DNA of 64,000 nucleotides from Tubulanus polymorphus. Its lineage: Eukaryota > Nemertea > Palaeonemertea > Tubulaniformes > Tubulanidae. This document shows positions 31,945 to 43,164 of this stretch, piece after piece. Position 1 is the stretch's first letter; every line of letters starts with the position of its first letter. A program made the translations under genes and the position numbers. Where the stretch lies: contig NC_134034.1 of assembly GCF_964204645.1 (NCBI RefSeq), forward strand, positions 372,001 to 436,000, given 5' to 3'. The notes under the pieces are model-generated. The model had not been told where the DNA came from, did no database searches, and worked only from the letters and a program-made list of their open reading frames with translations.

Positions 31945-34900
31945 TTAACCTATTATCCGCTGTCTGAATGGATAAATACCTGACGCTTTGACGTCCACCC
32001 ATATCTCCTGACCAACTGCTCGACACGGTTTCACAAAGTAAAACCCGGCGTTTTTCAATTTGAAATCTTTTATCGTCAAAATCGACAGACGTTTATCGCC
32101 AACTGTCTGCAGAAATAAAAATATGAAATATAAGGGATGGTTGATCACAGAATACCCCAAAAACATCAAAAACTTCTACTGATGTTTTTCCATTCAGGCG
32201 CGAAAGGCAACCGAGCCCTGGTAAGCGAGTTTGGAAAATGATGGGTTTTTTGATAAACTCGGCAAAGTTACCTCTTCAGTAAGTTTATACTCAGTTTGTT
32301 TAGTATTCGGTATCGGGGCTTTGATTTTACCGAACCACCAGCCCAGTTTGCAGTTGGCGGGTAACGGATTAGCGTAGAACGAGGCGGTCAAGTTGAAATT
32401 TTTAGTTCCGATTTTAACGCGAGGGGTCGCTGGATCTATGGTAAATCGCTCGGGATTAACTGTGAAAGTAGAAGAATATATGTTAGACATAAAAATCGAC
32501 GATTATAGGTTTCATGTTTGTAAATCGGATTCGGTATCGTATTCACAGGATTCACAATATCCTTACATTCGACGTTCAACTTGAGCACCGCAGTTTTCTG
32601 TTGTTCCGGCCGATAGGGGGCCTTGTGATCGAGTTGGTTAGCCGCGCAGACGAGCAGACGACCGTTATCAGCAGACGATACAGTACTCGGTTTCAGATCG
32701 ATATTCGTCGACATGACGGCAGCGTCTGCGCATCCTTGACTTAGAAAATTAAAAATTATTTCATTAGGAGATTACGAGTAAGGACCCGACTACGATTCAT
32801 TGATGGACCCTTCATTCGAGTGAATTTTTGAGTTCTTTACTTTTATTTTGGTGTCACCCTCGCCTGCCAGCAGTGCACCGAAGCTCACTCCTCGGGCAAC
32901 AACCGAACCCCGGCAAGCGAGGTCGGTAAGTATAAACTTACAGTTTGGTGCACGGAGTGACGTCACTCTTGACGCCGCTTGTTAATTTCATCATTCTGTT
33001 ACCAAGCGTCACTTGAATCGATGCCATTTCCGTGTACGATTTCGCCTCGCAGGTCAGGATTGTAGGGGTCGCTGCTTTCTGCCTCAGATCGTACATGACG
33101 TCACTACCATTCGATAGTGCACTCCCGGCTGAGTTTTTCCAATCGACGCTAACAGGGGGCGCTGAAAACGATTTTTACAAATAAAGCGCTTGTTTTGTTC
33201 CAATTTATTTACAGTTCGTCTTACAATATTTAACTTGGTGGTGAAGGTTTTGCTGGTCACATCCCCCTCACACATAGATTCATCAGACATTTCTAATTGA
33301 AATTGAACTAAACACAAGGGGCCGGTTTTATAGACTGGTATTACCTTTAACCCGGGGGCTAACTCAATTGAATTAAGTTAGCCCCCGGGTTAAAATAATA
33401 CTGGTCTATAAAACCGGGCCCAGGAATTAACCAAACATTTTGCAACTGATCTTTTACAGTTCACGTTAAACTGATGAATGTTTCAGTAGATGAACTACAG
33501 GTTCAGACGTCACATCAATTAAAGGTTGGACTGGTTGTCGAGTAATAGGGGGAGGATCAGCGCCCTCTGGTGGCTCACCTATGACAACGATCTCCTTTGA
33601 AACAGCTGGAGTAGGTTTACCCTTCAGCGAACAGGTGTAGTTACCAGCATCAGACGGTTTCAAATCTTAATTAAAAATAAAAACAATTGTATTTTCATTC
33701 AATTCTACTTGGTTTCTGGTTGTGTAAGTCGAGATGTGTAGAAATTCGAGAAAAAATATTCAATAAGTCATCAAATCACTTTTGCAAAAAAAAAATAACG
33801 CCAACTTCGATCATATCAGGTCAACTTTGATCCCTAACCCTAGATGAGCTCGTAACCCTAGCGTGTCATCACCAACTAGCCGGACTCGAACCTGCGACCT
33901 CCAGCGTGCCAGCAGGGCACAATAACCACTAGACCATAGACCAATAGTGAGTGAAATTGTTCGTCTGGTGACCATATCAGCTGTGGCGACCGGTGACCAG
34001 TCAGGTGTGGTAACCGGCAACCAGTCAGGTGTGGTAACCGGCGACCAGTCAGGTGTGGTGACCGGTGACCAGTCAGCGGTAGTAACAGTATGATATCTTC
34101 CTCCCATTTAAAAGTCTAATTAAACCACATTCTATCCGGACAGCTTGGTGTAGCTTAACAGAAAAAGAGCTTTGAGGGGGGGGGGGGGGGTCGAGGGACC
34201 TGTTTATACCTGTTATAGTTAAAACGACGCCACTGGTGGCATCTATTGTCACATTGTAACTGCTCGGAATTCCCTGCACTGCACTACCATTCTCAAACAG
34301 TTTAATTCCCGGATCATCTTGTTTTATAGATCTAGTCCACACAGCATCCGTCAGTCTTTTTACCCCCTGAAATAATCAATTAGACCGTCGTGCACATTGT
34401 GATGCTAGGATCTTGTGGAGGACGTCGATCAGTTTTTGAATCACTTACACTCGGACATTTTGCTTGCACCGTGGATCCAACTGCTGTCTCGTTACCAGCT
34501 TCAATTGTTACAAATACAACTGTGAAAAAAGACATCAAATCCGAAAATTGTGCGTTGAACCGCACACCACAGTGGAACTGAGTCCCACAACACCGTGGAA
34601 CTGGAGTCCGACAACACCGTGGAACTGAGTCCGACAACACCGTGGAACTGAGTCCCACAACACTGTGGAACTGGAGTCCCACAACACTGTGGAACTGGAG
34701 TCCCACAACACTGTGGAAATGGAGTCCCACAACACTGTGGAACTGGAGTCCGACAACACCGTGGAACTGAGTCCGACAACACCGTGGAACTGGAGTCCCA
34801 CAACACTGTGGAACTGGAGTCCCACAACACTGTGGAACTGGAGTCCCACAACACTGTGGAAATGGAGTCCCACAACACTGTGGAACTGGAGTCCCAGAAC

Positions 34901-35174
34901 AACGTGGAACGACTGAGCTCTCCCGTGGAACTGTCTCCCCCAACATAGCTGGGCTCCCCTTCGGAATTACGCCTGGATCTTCCCCGCCCCTGGAACTGGG
35001 CCTCCCCTGCAGAACTACCGGAGTATCGCATGTGGAAGCCCCCCCCCCCCCCTGTAGAACTACCGGGGTATCCCATGTGGAAACTAATCTAATAAACCGA
35101 TTCTACCTACCACAAATCACAATAAATATTGCCACTGTTTTATCGCACAGATCGGGAGGATGAGCGGCGACCAT
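31945..35174 (-). CDS. Secreted-type protein with three Ig-like domains
   Basis: Exons: 35174-35111, 34519-34449, 34366-34210, 33665-33579, 33161-32942, 32739-32567, 32459-32272, 32106-31945. Phases close at 373 aa. The N-terminus (KTVAIFIVICVVFVTIEAG) looks like a signal peptide. Ig1 has C in QAKCPS, VWTRSI, and the hallmark DAGNYTC. Ig2 has ILTCEAKS and ADNGRLLVCAANQ. Ig3 has ANCKLGWWFG and a degenerate NAGFYFVKPC. Several N-glycosylation sequons occur (e.g. NET, NGS, NVT). I place the end at a TAA that follows GIYPFRQRIIG, giving no transmembrane segment. A GTATTT donor at 31980 could instead lead to an unseen membrane exon. Molluscan/invertebrate immune or adhesion IgSF proteins are the nearest guess; no orthologue is recognised. 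Its introns hold a SINE, a 24-base minisatellite and a perfect-looking hairpin element. Confidence 0.75.
33321..33421. mobile_element. Long-hairpin foldback MITE
   Basis: Two arms of about 45 bases are inverted: GGCCGGTTTTATAGACTGGT with TTAACCCGGGGGCTAA on the left, and TTAGCCCCCGGGTTAA with ACTGGTCTATAAAACCGGGC on the right, joined by a short AATTGAATTAA loop. It lies in an intron of the Ig gene. Ends resemble other foldback pieces at 25110-25400, 35866, 36471-36730 and 37037-37157. Confidence 0.8.
33868..33945 (-). mobile_element. tRNA-derived SINE head, copy 1
   Basis: On the minus strand, TGGTCTAGTGGTTATTG matches a pol III box A and GGTTCGAGTCC matches box B, with tRNA-like spacing. 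The anticodon-loop equivalent reads CTGGCAC. Body similarity is tRNA-Asp/Gly-like but arms do not pair fully, so it is not a functional tRNA. An array of GTGACCAGTCAGGTGTGG units (33965-34080) lies on its 5' side. Confidence 0.8.
34565..34905 (+). repeat. 24-bp minisatellite ACAACACTGTGGAACTGGAG
   Basis: About 14 units of 21-24 bases in an Ig-gene intron. It is a relative (inverted) of the CAGTTCCACAGT family, and it produces overlapping artefactual frames on both strands. Confidence 0.9.
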
Positions 35175-36329
35175 TGTTTAATGATCTCTGTTTATATCCA
35201 ATATGTATAAAATCCGTTTCGCAAAAACAACCACCGCAGTTAATACAAACACACAGATAACAGAATTCCATGCAGAGTGATATGAATATATTGAAATACA
35301 TATTTATTCAGAGATTTTGCATTAATTTGAATAAATCAAGCAGTTTTTTAAATGAGTATTATTTTCCAGGGTCTAACTTCATAGATGGATAATACTGCGT
35401 CGTTTAAGGGTTGGGTTAGGTCTCGTCGTTTATCTCGGTGCGAGTCTCTTTCACGCCATCCATGGTGGGGAAAATGGGCTGGAGTCGAGGATAGGTCATT
35501 TTTATCGGACCGAGTACAATATCCGTATGAACATAACGATTAAAACTGTACGTAATCCTCGTAATGAGCCTCCCGAGTCTCTGAATGGTGGCCAGTGCAC
35601 GTTCACGTGCCAGTGCACGTTCCGGGGCAGGTGTACGAAGCAAAATCCTCCTTTTTAGAACCGGACGTTCATAAAACATGGTACCAGAAAATGACAGGTT
35701 TCTGAACGTTTATCTTGATACATTTATTTACAACTAATTTAAACATTAATAGATTGTGTTCAAATATGTACAGATTAAATAGCGGAAAATTCGTAGAAGA
35801 CATATTCGACGAGTGCTGGGTGATATTCTAGATTTGTTGGGGTCGGAGTTTGCCGAGTATCATAGGCCCGGTTTTATAGACTGGGTATCAAAGTTACCTC
35901 TCGGGGTAAAACACTGAAACTCAGTTTTACCTACGAGCAATTACGTTTAGACAATTGCTCGTCGGTTTTACAAAGCGCCGATATCGAGTGAGTCATCATT
36001 CTGTAGATTGTACGACACACAACAAATAGATCAACTGCTGGTGACACATGTTTCCACGTATATTCTCTATCAGTCTACTCGTGTAACAGAATCGCACGCT
36101 ACCGGGCACGTGTAGTGTAGAATTATGCATAAAAAAGTAGAAACTAAATTATTATTGATGACTCAACCGAGGAATGTCCTGGATCTCCACTCTGTATTCT
36201 CCCCACACCTGCTCTCTCCTGCCCTCTGTCCCCAATCTCTCCTCTCATCATCCACCCCTTATCCTCCTTCCTTTCCTCGTGTGCCCTCTATCCACTTTCT
36301 TCATCCTTTCCCTTAAAAACTCGTAATCA
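35175..36329. other. Spacer between the Ig gene and the penta-EF-hand gene
   Basis: It contains a small minus-strand ORF (listed separately), a foldback-like piece starting CCCGGTTTTATAGACTGGG at 35866, and a C/T-rich tract at 36190-36310. Nothing else is supported. Confidence 0.55.
35416..35679 (-). CDS. Hypothetical 87-aa protein
   Basis: The frame starts MFYERPVLKRRILL and is Arg-rich early, containing a repeated ARERALA segment. It ends with an acidic ETRTEINDET tail. Codon use resembles real exons, but I see no splice evidence, domain, signal peptide or family match. It may be a short gene or chance. Confidence 0.3.
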   Translation of the reverse strand: MFYERPVLKRRILLRTPAPERALARERALATIQRLGRLITRITYSFNRYVHTDIVLGPIKMTYPRLQPIFPTMDGVKETRTEINDET

Positions 36330-39300
36330 TCATCTACAACTAGCGCGGTATCTCGCTATAAACACATTGTACACTGTAAAAACTGAAAGAAAAATAAAAC
36401 TCAATCAATCAAATTTACTTCAGAACAATTTATGTAAAATGTTGTCAGTATAGGGAACCACAATGAGGCCAGTCGCGCAGTCTTGGCTTAGGATTTAGAC
36501 AGGTCCAGGACCAATAGTTCTATAGCTAATCTAACAACTGAAGACCAGGCTTATCTCCCAGTCACGACGACTGCGCGACTGGCTCCGGGGCCGGTTCCAT
36601 AGTCAAGACTTAATACAAAAAGTGGTCTTAAATCTTAAGACTGGTCTGAAGTTGTTAGATTGGCTATAGAACTTAGTTGGTCTTAGAACGGTCTTAAGTC
36701 TAAGCCCTGACTATGCAACCGGCTCCAGGGTTTCATACTAACATCGTCGTAAGTGAACTCGTATTTTCCCGTTTCTACGTTACGGTGTTGCAGACGATCG
36801 CGGGCTCTAAACGCCTCCGTGTACGCCCTCAAGCGGACGGATAGCGAAACAAAATCGTCGAAAGCGATTAGACATCTGAGTTTTCCTGATCCGTCATCGA
36901 CGGCTTTCGAATATCGTTTCATAAGAGTGGTTAGAGCATCGCGACTCAGGCGATAACCTACAAAAATAATAATCAACATGATATATATAATCATATTAAA
37001 ATTAAGATTTTCCAAAGTGCATGAGCGCTTTTATCCGGAGACCAGTTGCACAGTGATCTCAGACCATTTTAGTTCTCGAGTCTATCTACAGTCAATCTAA
37101 CAATTCTAAAGACCACTTCTGGTCTTAAGTCTCGACTACTGTGCAACTGGGTCCCCGATCATTGAAATCAAGTCTTAGATTTAACAACTTCAGACAATTC
37201 CGCCTTTCCAGTAGGACCTGGGGTCATCTTTTACAGACAACTTCAAGTTTTGAAATTTCACTTAGTTAACCGAAGTGAATTCAGCTGATCCATGCACGAT
37301 GATATTTTTGTGAAACTTTGAGGACGGCAGCTCAGTCGTTTACGGGCGGAAATTACCGAATACTAACGGAATGAACCGAGTATTACCGTATCGTTGCATG
37401 ATTGTATTGAGAAGTTCATTCGCTTCTACGAATTTCGATCGATCGACATCGACTTCGTCAAACGTCTGCTTCCAGTAAACTAAACATTGTAATAATTCTC
37501 TAAACTCGTTATATTGCATGATTCCATCTTTACTTCTCTGTGTCAGGAGCGTCAACGTTAAGGGTTCAAAACAATTCATAAACAATCATTTCAGTATTTG
37601 AATTTGAATTTCAGCTGTTACATCTATCTTTGAGTACCGGGTAATCAGACTGATTACTTGATGCATACTGGTGTTCTAGCAGAGCGCCTAGATTTAGGGG
37701 GGTGGGGGTCTCGGTGATGCGGACCCCTGCCTTCCTACTGAGGCGGTCATTTGTCGTCAAGTTAAAGATCATTAAAACGTGTATATGTAAATCTGTCACT
37801 ATCGGAAACTTCAACCTTTCGGATTGTAATTCTCATCTAACCGAGGATCCTGGGACCCGACGCTTTAACTGGGACCCTTGCCTTCCGTAGATCTGTAAGT
37901 ATCACGTGACCTCGTGTGAGTTCAAAACATTGTTTGAAATTCATTAAAAGGATACATCCAGCATTGCAATCATAATCCTGAATGAAAACAGACAAACAAT
38001 CAGCGCAAAATTCATCATTTATCTATTCAAATTCTTAACATTGATTGAAAATGAAAAAAATCGCATACTTGCAAAGTTCCAAACTCCAGTTAACTGAAAT
38101 TGGAATTTGAAAAAAAATATTCGTTAAAATGACCAAAATTTTTCGACCAAAATGCGGCCGAACCACAATTAAAACAACATAATCAGACAACCTCTCACCA
38201 CACTGAATTGATTGGATTTATATCTGTTTATACTTTATTGCCTAATTGAGTTATATTCAAATGTGAATTATGAAACCGAAAATTCCTTACTTCCGTAAAA
38301 TTGTTGAATTCTGGGTGTTGTATTGAGAATATATTGTAATTCTTCGCCTTGGATTCCGTTGATTCGCTACGGAATAAAATCATGATTGTAATTTTTCTGA
38401 AACTGTGAGAATTCTGTGAGAATTCTGCGCTAAGTTCTACCTGTGATTTGATCTGTGAATTAAACGCGTGTTGAAATTCAGCTTCCGTTTGAAATTTCAT
38501 CGCCTACAAAATACGCATTGTCCATCTTTTATAGGGTGAAATATACAAGACAAGAAAAGATTCCATTTCTTGCTATAATCATAAAGATTTGATTCAAAAA
38601 TAAATTTCAAATAGGGTTTCAAATTTAATTCAAAAGTAATTAAACTAACTGATAACGAGAAGAAAAATCTTAAAATTTGATTCTTAAAGTATTTGAACAA
38701 TGAATTTCATTTACAAAACAATTATATTTTTATTTTATGAGGTCTAAAATTCAATTCAAAGAGTAATTACAAAACGAATTTCTTTCAATTGATAAAGATA
38801 TTTCTTTTTCTTATATAACATGCAATCCAACAAACAAATTGTAATCAGGTTTACATCGGTGTGAAATAATGAGCTGATAAAATAGTAATTCAAAACACTT
38901 CAAATGTTCACGGAGAATCTTAAAATTTTAAAATTACCATTTTAGAAGAAATTTCATAAATGAATATCCTTTTTCTAAATTAAATTTCTATTTAAGAGGA
39001 TCTCAAATATCTCAAATTTAGCTTAGAAAGTAATGAAACTAACTGATATCAATAGGAGAAACGATGGAAATTTTTTTCAAGAGGTCTTATAAATTCGATG
39101 AAAGAAGTAGATTTCGATAACAAATACTTCATGATGATGATCAAATTTGGTTTTCAAGATCATGAAAGTTAAGCAGGGTCCCAGTACATACCTGCCAGGC
39201 TTGAATTTGGTAAATATTTTGCTGTACATTAGTTGCATATTCTCCGTAATGTTGACTGGGTGGTGGAGGCTGCTGCAGCTGGTGTTGCTGGTACTGTTGT

Positions 39301-39416
39301 TGAGGATACTGCTGATGATACTGTTGATGATGATACCCACCCCCAGCCTGCTGCCGCTGCTGCTGCTGCTGGGGTTGTAAGGCGTAGTACTGCGACAATT
39401 GATTCAAAAAATTCAT
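36330..39416 (-). CDS. Penta-EF-hand protein of the sorcin/PDCD6/peflin type
   Basis: Penta-EF-hand proteins bind Ca2+, dimerise through the fifth hand and regulate membrane-associated partners. Exons: 39416-39192, 38503-38441, 38366-38291, 38093-38069, 37977-37956, 37537-37387, 36957-36739, 36373-36330. Phases close at 274 aa. The N-terminal 75 residues are rich in Q, P, G, Y and H, as in other family members. EF2 loop D137-E148 (DRSKDGIMQYNE) is canonical. EF3 loop D167-E178 (DVDRSKFVEANE) has Lys instead of Gly at position 6. The EF1 region (RINGIQGEELQY) lacks the usual acidic ligands. Sorcin-like AFDDFVSLSVRLRAYTEAF and a terminal YDDVMYNVFIARYRASCR match the family end. Two micro-exons (25 and 22 bases) encode the helix NWSLELCKIMIAMLD. 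Exact orthology is uncertain; the family is secure. Confidence 0.85.
36471..36730. mobile_element. Two adjacent foldback elements in the last penta-EF-hand intron
   Basis: At 36478-36596 GAGGCCAGTCGCGCAGTC is inverted against GACTGCGCGACTGGCTCC. At 36590-36728 GGGGCCGGTTCCATAGTCA is inverted against TGACTATGCAACCGGCTCC. Both have internal GGTCTTAAG/CTTAAGACC pairs. A third copy is at 37037-37157 (GAGACCAGTTGCACAGT with ACTGTGCAACTGGGTCCC). Confidence 0.75.
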
Positions 39417-42355
39417 CTTCCGAAAAATCGAGAAATTGCTGAGACAGAAAATACGGAGAAATACACTGCGAGTTGTTTACCTTGGATACCAGTACTCCAC
39501 GCGACCTTCAGCCTACTGGTATTGACTTTATCGTGTCACTCACAACCACCTTTTCATTATTCCGGCTATTCGTCGTTTCAGCGAAAATACAACGTTCTCA
39601 CTATATATCAACACAATACTCGCGCAAGTCATACCCACGATTTCGACGACTCGCATAATGCGGGCAAGCGTCTCTTGACGGTTTCTAGATGAGAGGGGCC
39701 CAATTTGATTTCACTCAAAGGAAGTTGGAATAAACACTTTAAAAGCCGTGTATGCTGTACTAGATAATCAGAAGAAATTCCAAACTAAAACAATCGAAAC
39801 AAAATCAAAATCGATTATATTTATTCTCAATACAACAATCATAATGTAATCAAGTCCTCAAACACGTGGACCGTATTTCAAAAACAGTCCAACCATAGAC
39901 TCTAAAACAAAAAAGTTTATGGCCCATGGACTAGAAATTATATTTTGCAAACTCTGCCTTGTCTTAACATATTTTCACACTATCAATCTGTTTATTTTCT
40001 CAAGGTTACACTTCTTTCAAGTGTACCAGTCACTTACAACCTCAAAAACAGTCTCCAACATAAAAACATATAAAACAGGAGACAATATCATAAATTCAAT
40101 CTGGATAAACTAATCAATCTCTTATTTCAATTGATTAGAATTGTTTTTACTAGAATCCGAAGTTTTGCACAGTTTATACGAATGATGAACATGTACAAAT
40201 GTATTTGTACTGTCGGTTTTTTCTCATGACAACGATACAAAAATATATCAACATAAAACGTCAAAACCAAAGCATTAAACCCACAAATTCATACACAGTG
40301 TTAGATAAATGAAATTATTACAGGAAAACTAAAACATTGCAAACTTTGCCTTATCTTAAGAGATTTCTTCAAACATTATCAACAAGCTATTTTCACGAAT
40401 GTTAACATTTGAAACAAAGTATTATGAAGGTTTTGTCTTCTACTTAAAAAATACCCGATAGATTAAGATAAATCGAGTATCTATTAAAATGGTTTGACTG
40501 ACAATCAACATATAGCTTTAGGGCAATTACTGATTAACTTTGTAATTATAGATACATTCAGTCGGTTTATCTTGATTGTAGATGTCTTTTTCTATATAAA
40601 GATCTGAAATTCTTCTTGTGCAGATATTTCAGACCCTATACAGACATTGTTGAACCGATGATTGAATAAAGCTAGGATAATTTACCAATTAGCACTGTTG
40701 CATATATTCATAGCATTGTGATATTACAACATATATCCTCAGTTATCAAGAAACGGCTCCTCTACTTTTGGACCTTAATCAAATCGATATTTCACGAACC
40801 ACTTTAAAGATCCAAAGTGGAATTGTTGCTACAAAACTTAAACTAAACAATTGAAAAGTTGTGACATTAATAATGAAAACATATATTGTTTTTATTGTCA
40901 CAACAATAATTCTTCAATGACAGGTGTGCTCGAGGTATTATCATTATCATTAACAAACACTTGAACTGTATTTAAAGAAACAGTTTAAAACAAAAAAACA
41001 AATCACTATCGAAATCTTAATTTCGTTTTCGTTAGCATTATTTTCACTAGAAAACAAGCAGTTTGCCAACTTTGCTGAAGATTTTCAAACAACTCTCTTA
41101 TTATTTCAAATATTACATTTCTTACTTCACAGTAATCTGGCATTTTTTTCTTCCAGCTTTGAAAACTTATAAAGATAATTACACTATCGATAACCAATCT
41201 AATCAGTAGTATATCCATAAATTAAGTTCATAGCTGTTTTACACTATTTCTAAAAGGTAAAATGTATCTAAAGTAGATAGTTAGTCAACATTATCCCGAT
41301 ATCAATTAATAGTTACAGCAGTGACTGGGCGTGCTAGTTTTAAGGACACTTGAGGCCAGGACCTTTCATCAGCTATTTAAAGCATTCTATCATATCAGAT
41401 ATTTTTTCAGTGTGTTCGATTTAATTAAGGTTTATGGTTAATTGTTTCGTTTATTACTAACTGAGCTGATAGAATGCTTTAAATAACAACAGATAAGATC
41501 GCACGTAGTTAGCAGAAGGTTATTCTATGAATGAATAACTTTATTTACAACGATAATTGTGTTGATAAATATTTGAAAAAATGCCCGATGATTGATGTAA
41601 ATAGATGTATTAATTGTTTGTTGATGATGTTGTTTATTCATATATCATTAATATTTATCACGTTTAATCTATTGTTTTTTTTTAAATTATTCATTTATGT
41701 TATATGTACTATGTATTTTGTATCATTTATCATTTTTTATTTATTGTTTTTTGAATAATTTTTATTTATTCATGTACTTGTATTTTGTATCATGTATCAT
41801 TTATACTCCTCTATTTACATCATCGGGCATTTTTCGCTGTAAAGTACTGGGCTATTTTTAAAAAGCACTACAAATTCACTGCCGCTCCTAAATAATCATT
41901 ATACACCCGATTTGAAGCTAAGTGATCATTAGTGTGAAAGCCACTCAACCTCGTTATATGGATTTACCCACATTAGAAGAAGTTAAAACAGCTATAAACA
42001 ATATTAAAACGTTCAAAATTATTCCTAGCTATAACGTTATTCCTCTCTAATGTGAAGACTGTCTCTTTAAGACAAGTTTCTGCTTTCAAATACTAGCAAT
42101 GATCATCAAACAGATTGATGGAGGCTCAAAGAAAATCGATATATTCGATTCATTTGTCAAATCGGTTACATGGGCCTTCAAAAATATCTAAATTCCGTAA
42201 AAACTTATTATTTCCTTACATTATCATTTATTATGCTTAACTAAGTACAAATATTATATGAACTTGATTAAGCTCACAACACCGACCCTATATCTCAGTT
42301 TAGTTTGAAAAAGGGTAACTAATAAGGCAAAATAAATCAATACATTACAAATTAC
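39417..42355. other. AT-rich gene-poor region
   Basis: There is no supported gene on either strand. Most of it is AT-rich unique-looking sequence, apart from a degraded LINE fragment at 41949-42050. Confidence 0.65.
41949..42050 (+). pseudogene. Degraded LINE reverse-transcriptase fragment
   Basis: A short frame reads LPTLEEVKTAINNIKT, then SYNVIPL and stop. It resembles the segment just before the first RT motif of non-LTR retrotransposons, where families have PPTxEEVxxAIxxLKNGKAPG followed by DNIPAEL. Only about 30 codons survive, and the KAPG core is lost. Confidence 0.45.
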
Positions 42356-42359
42356 TCCA

Positions 42360-42615
42360 GGAGTCCGTTATTGTCTCTGCTGCTCCTGAATAAGTGTTAA
42401 TATGATACACTATTGTTTATGCTGCTCCTCCTCCGAATTTATGAGGCAAACTGTTGTCTCTGCTGCTCCTGAATAAGTGTTTATAGGATACAAATTGTCT
42501 TTGCTGCTCCTGAATAAGTGTTTATATGATACACTATTGTTTATGCTGCTCCTCCTCCGAATTTCTGAGGCAAACTGTTGTCTCTGCTGCTCCTGAATCA
42601 GTGTTTATAAAGATA
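42360..42615 (+). repeat. Tandem repeat of CTGCTGCTCCTGAATAAGTG
   Basis: A unit of about 130 bases (GTCTCTGCTGCTCCTGAATAAGTGTTTATA and a second half with TATGCTGCTCCTCCTCCGAA) occurs about twice with partial copies. Noncoding. Confidence 0.75.
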
Positions 42616-43164
42616 ATGTTTGTAGAAATCGCCAATTGTAGAAGAATCAATTGTAGAAGATCTAACAATTGTAGAAGAATCCACGCTGCTGCTGGCTCCT
42701 CAACTTAGCATCTGGGCTTCTACAGCAAATGGGTCTATCAGTAATCGTCTACTTCTGGATGTCTTCTTGCAGACCATCATTTCAGAGAGACCATTATTTC
42801 CGAGATGTAGTTTAGCTGAAACAAAGTGAAGAAAGCAGATCTTTTTAGGCAGACGATCCTTTCAAGCATCATTGATCATAATTTACGTGTCAATTAAAGT
42901 GGCCGTGTTTTTCACGATCACACGATAAGGAAGATGTTGAATGCGGATTTAATTAACCCCAATAATTTGTTGTTTGATTGCAAGATTCAATTTGTCTAAT
43001 ATTGTTCATATCTCAGCATACATTGCCCTCTATATATTTTGATTTACTATACCGGCCAAAGAGTTTCAATCCAGTTATATGGAGACGCCAAACTTCACCA
43101 GCGCCTCTATTCTCTCCAGTGCTACGCATCCTGCCCTGGATGCTAAACACAGAAATGAAAAATC

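Noticed and set aside
33868-33945. Functional tRNA gene
   Set aside because: Boxes A and B are present, but the acceptor arm does not pair and a second diverged copy exists, which fits a SINE better.
34380-35076. Minus-strand repeat frames of up to 191 codons
   Set aside because: Translation of the 24-bp minisatellite in an Ig-gene intron; the real Ig exons are in other positions.
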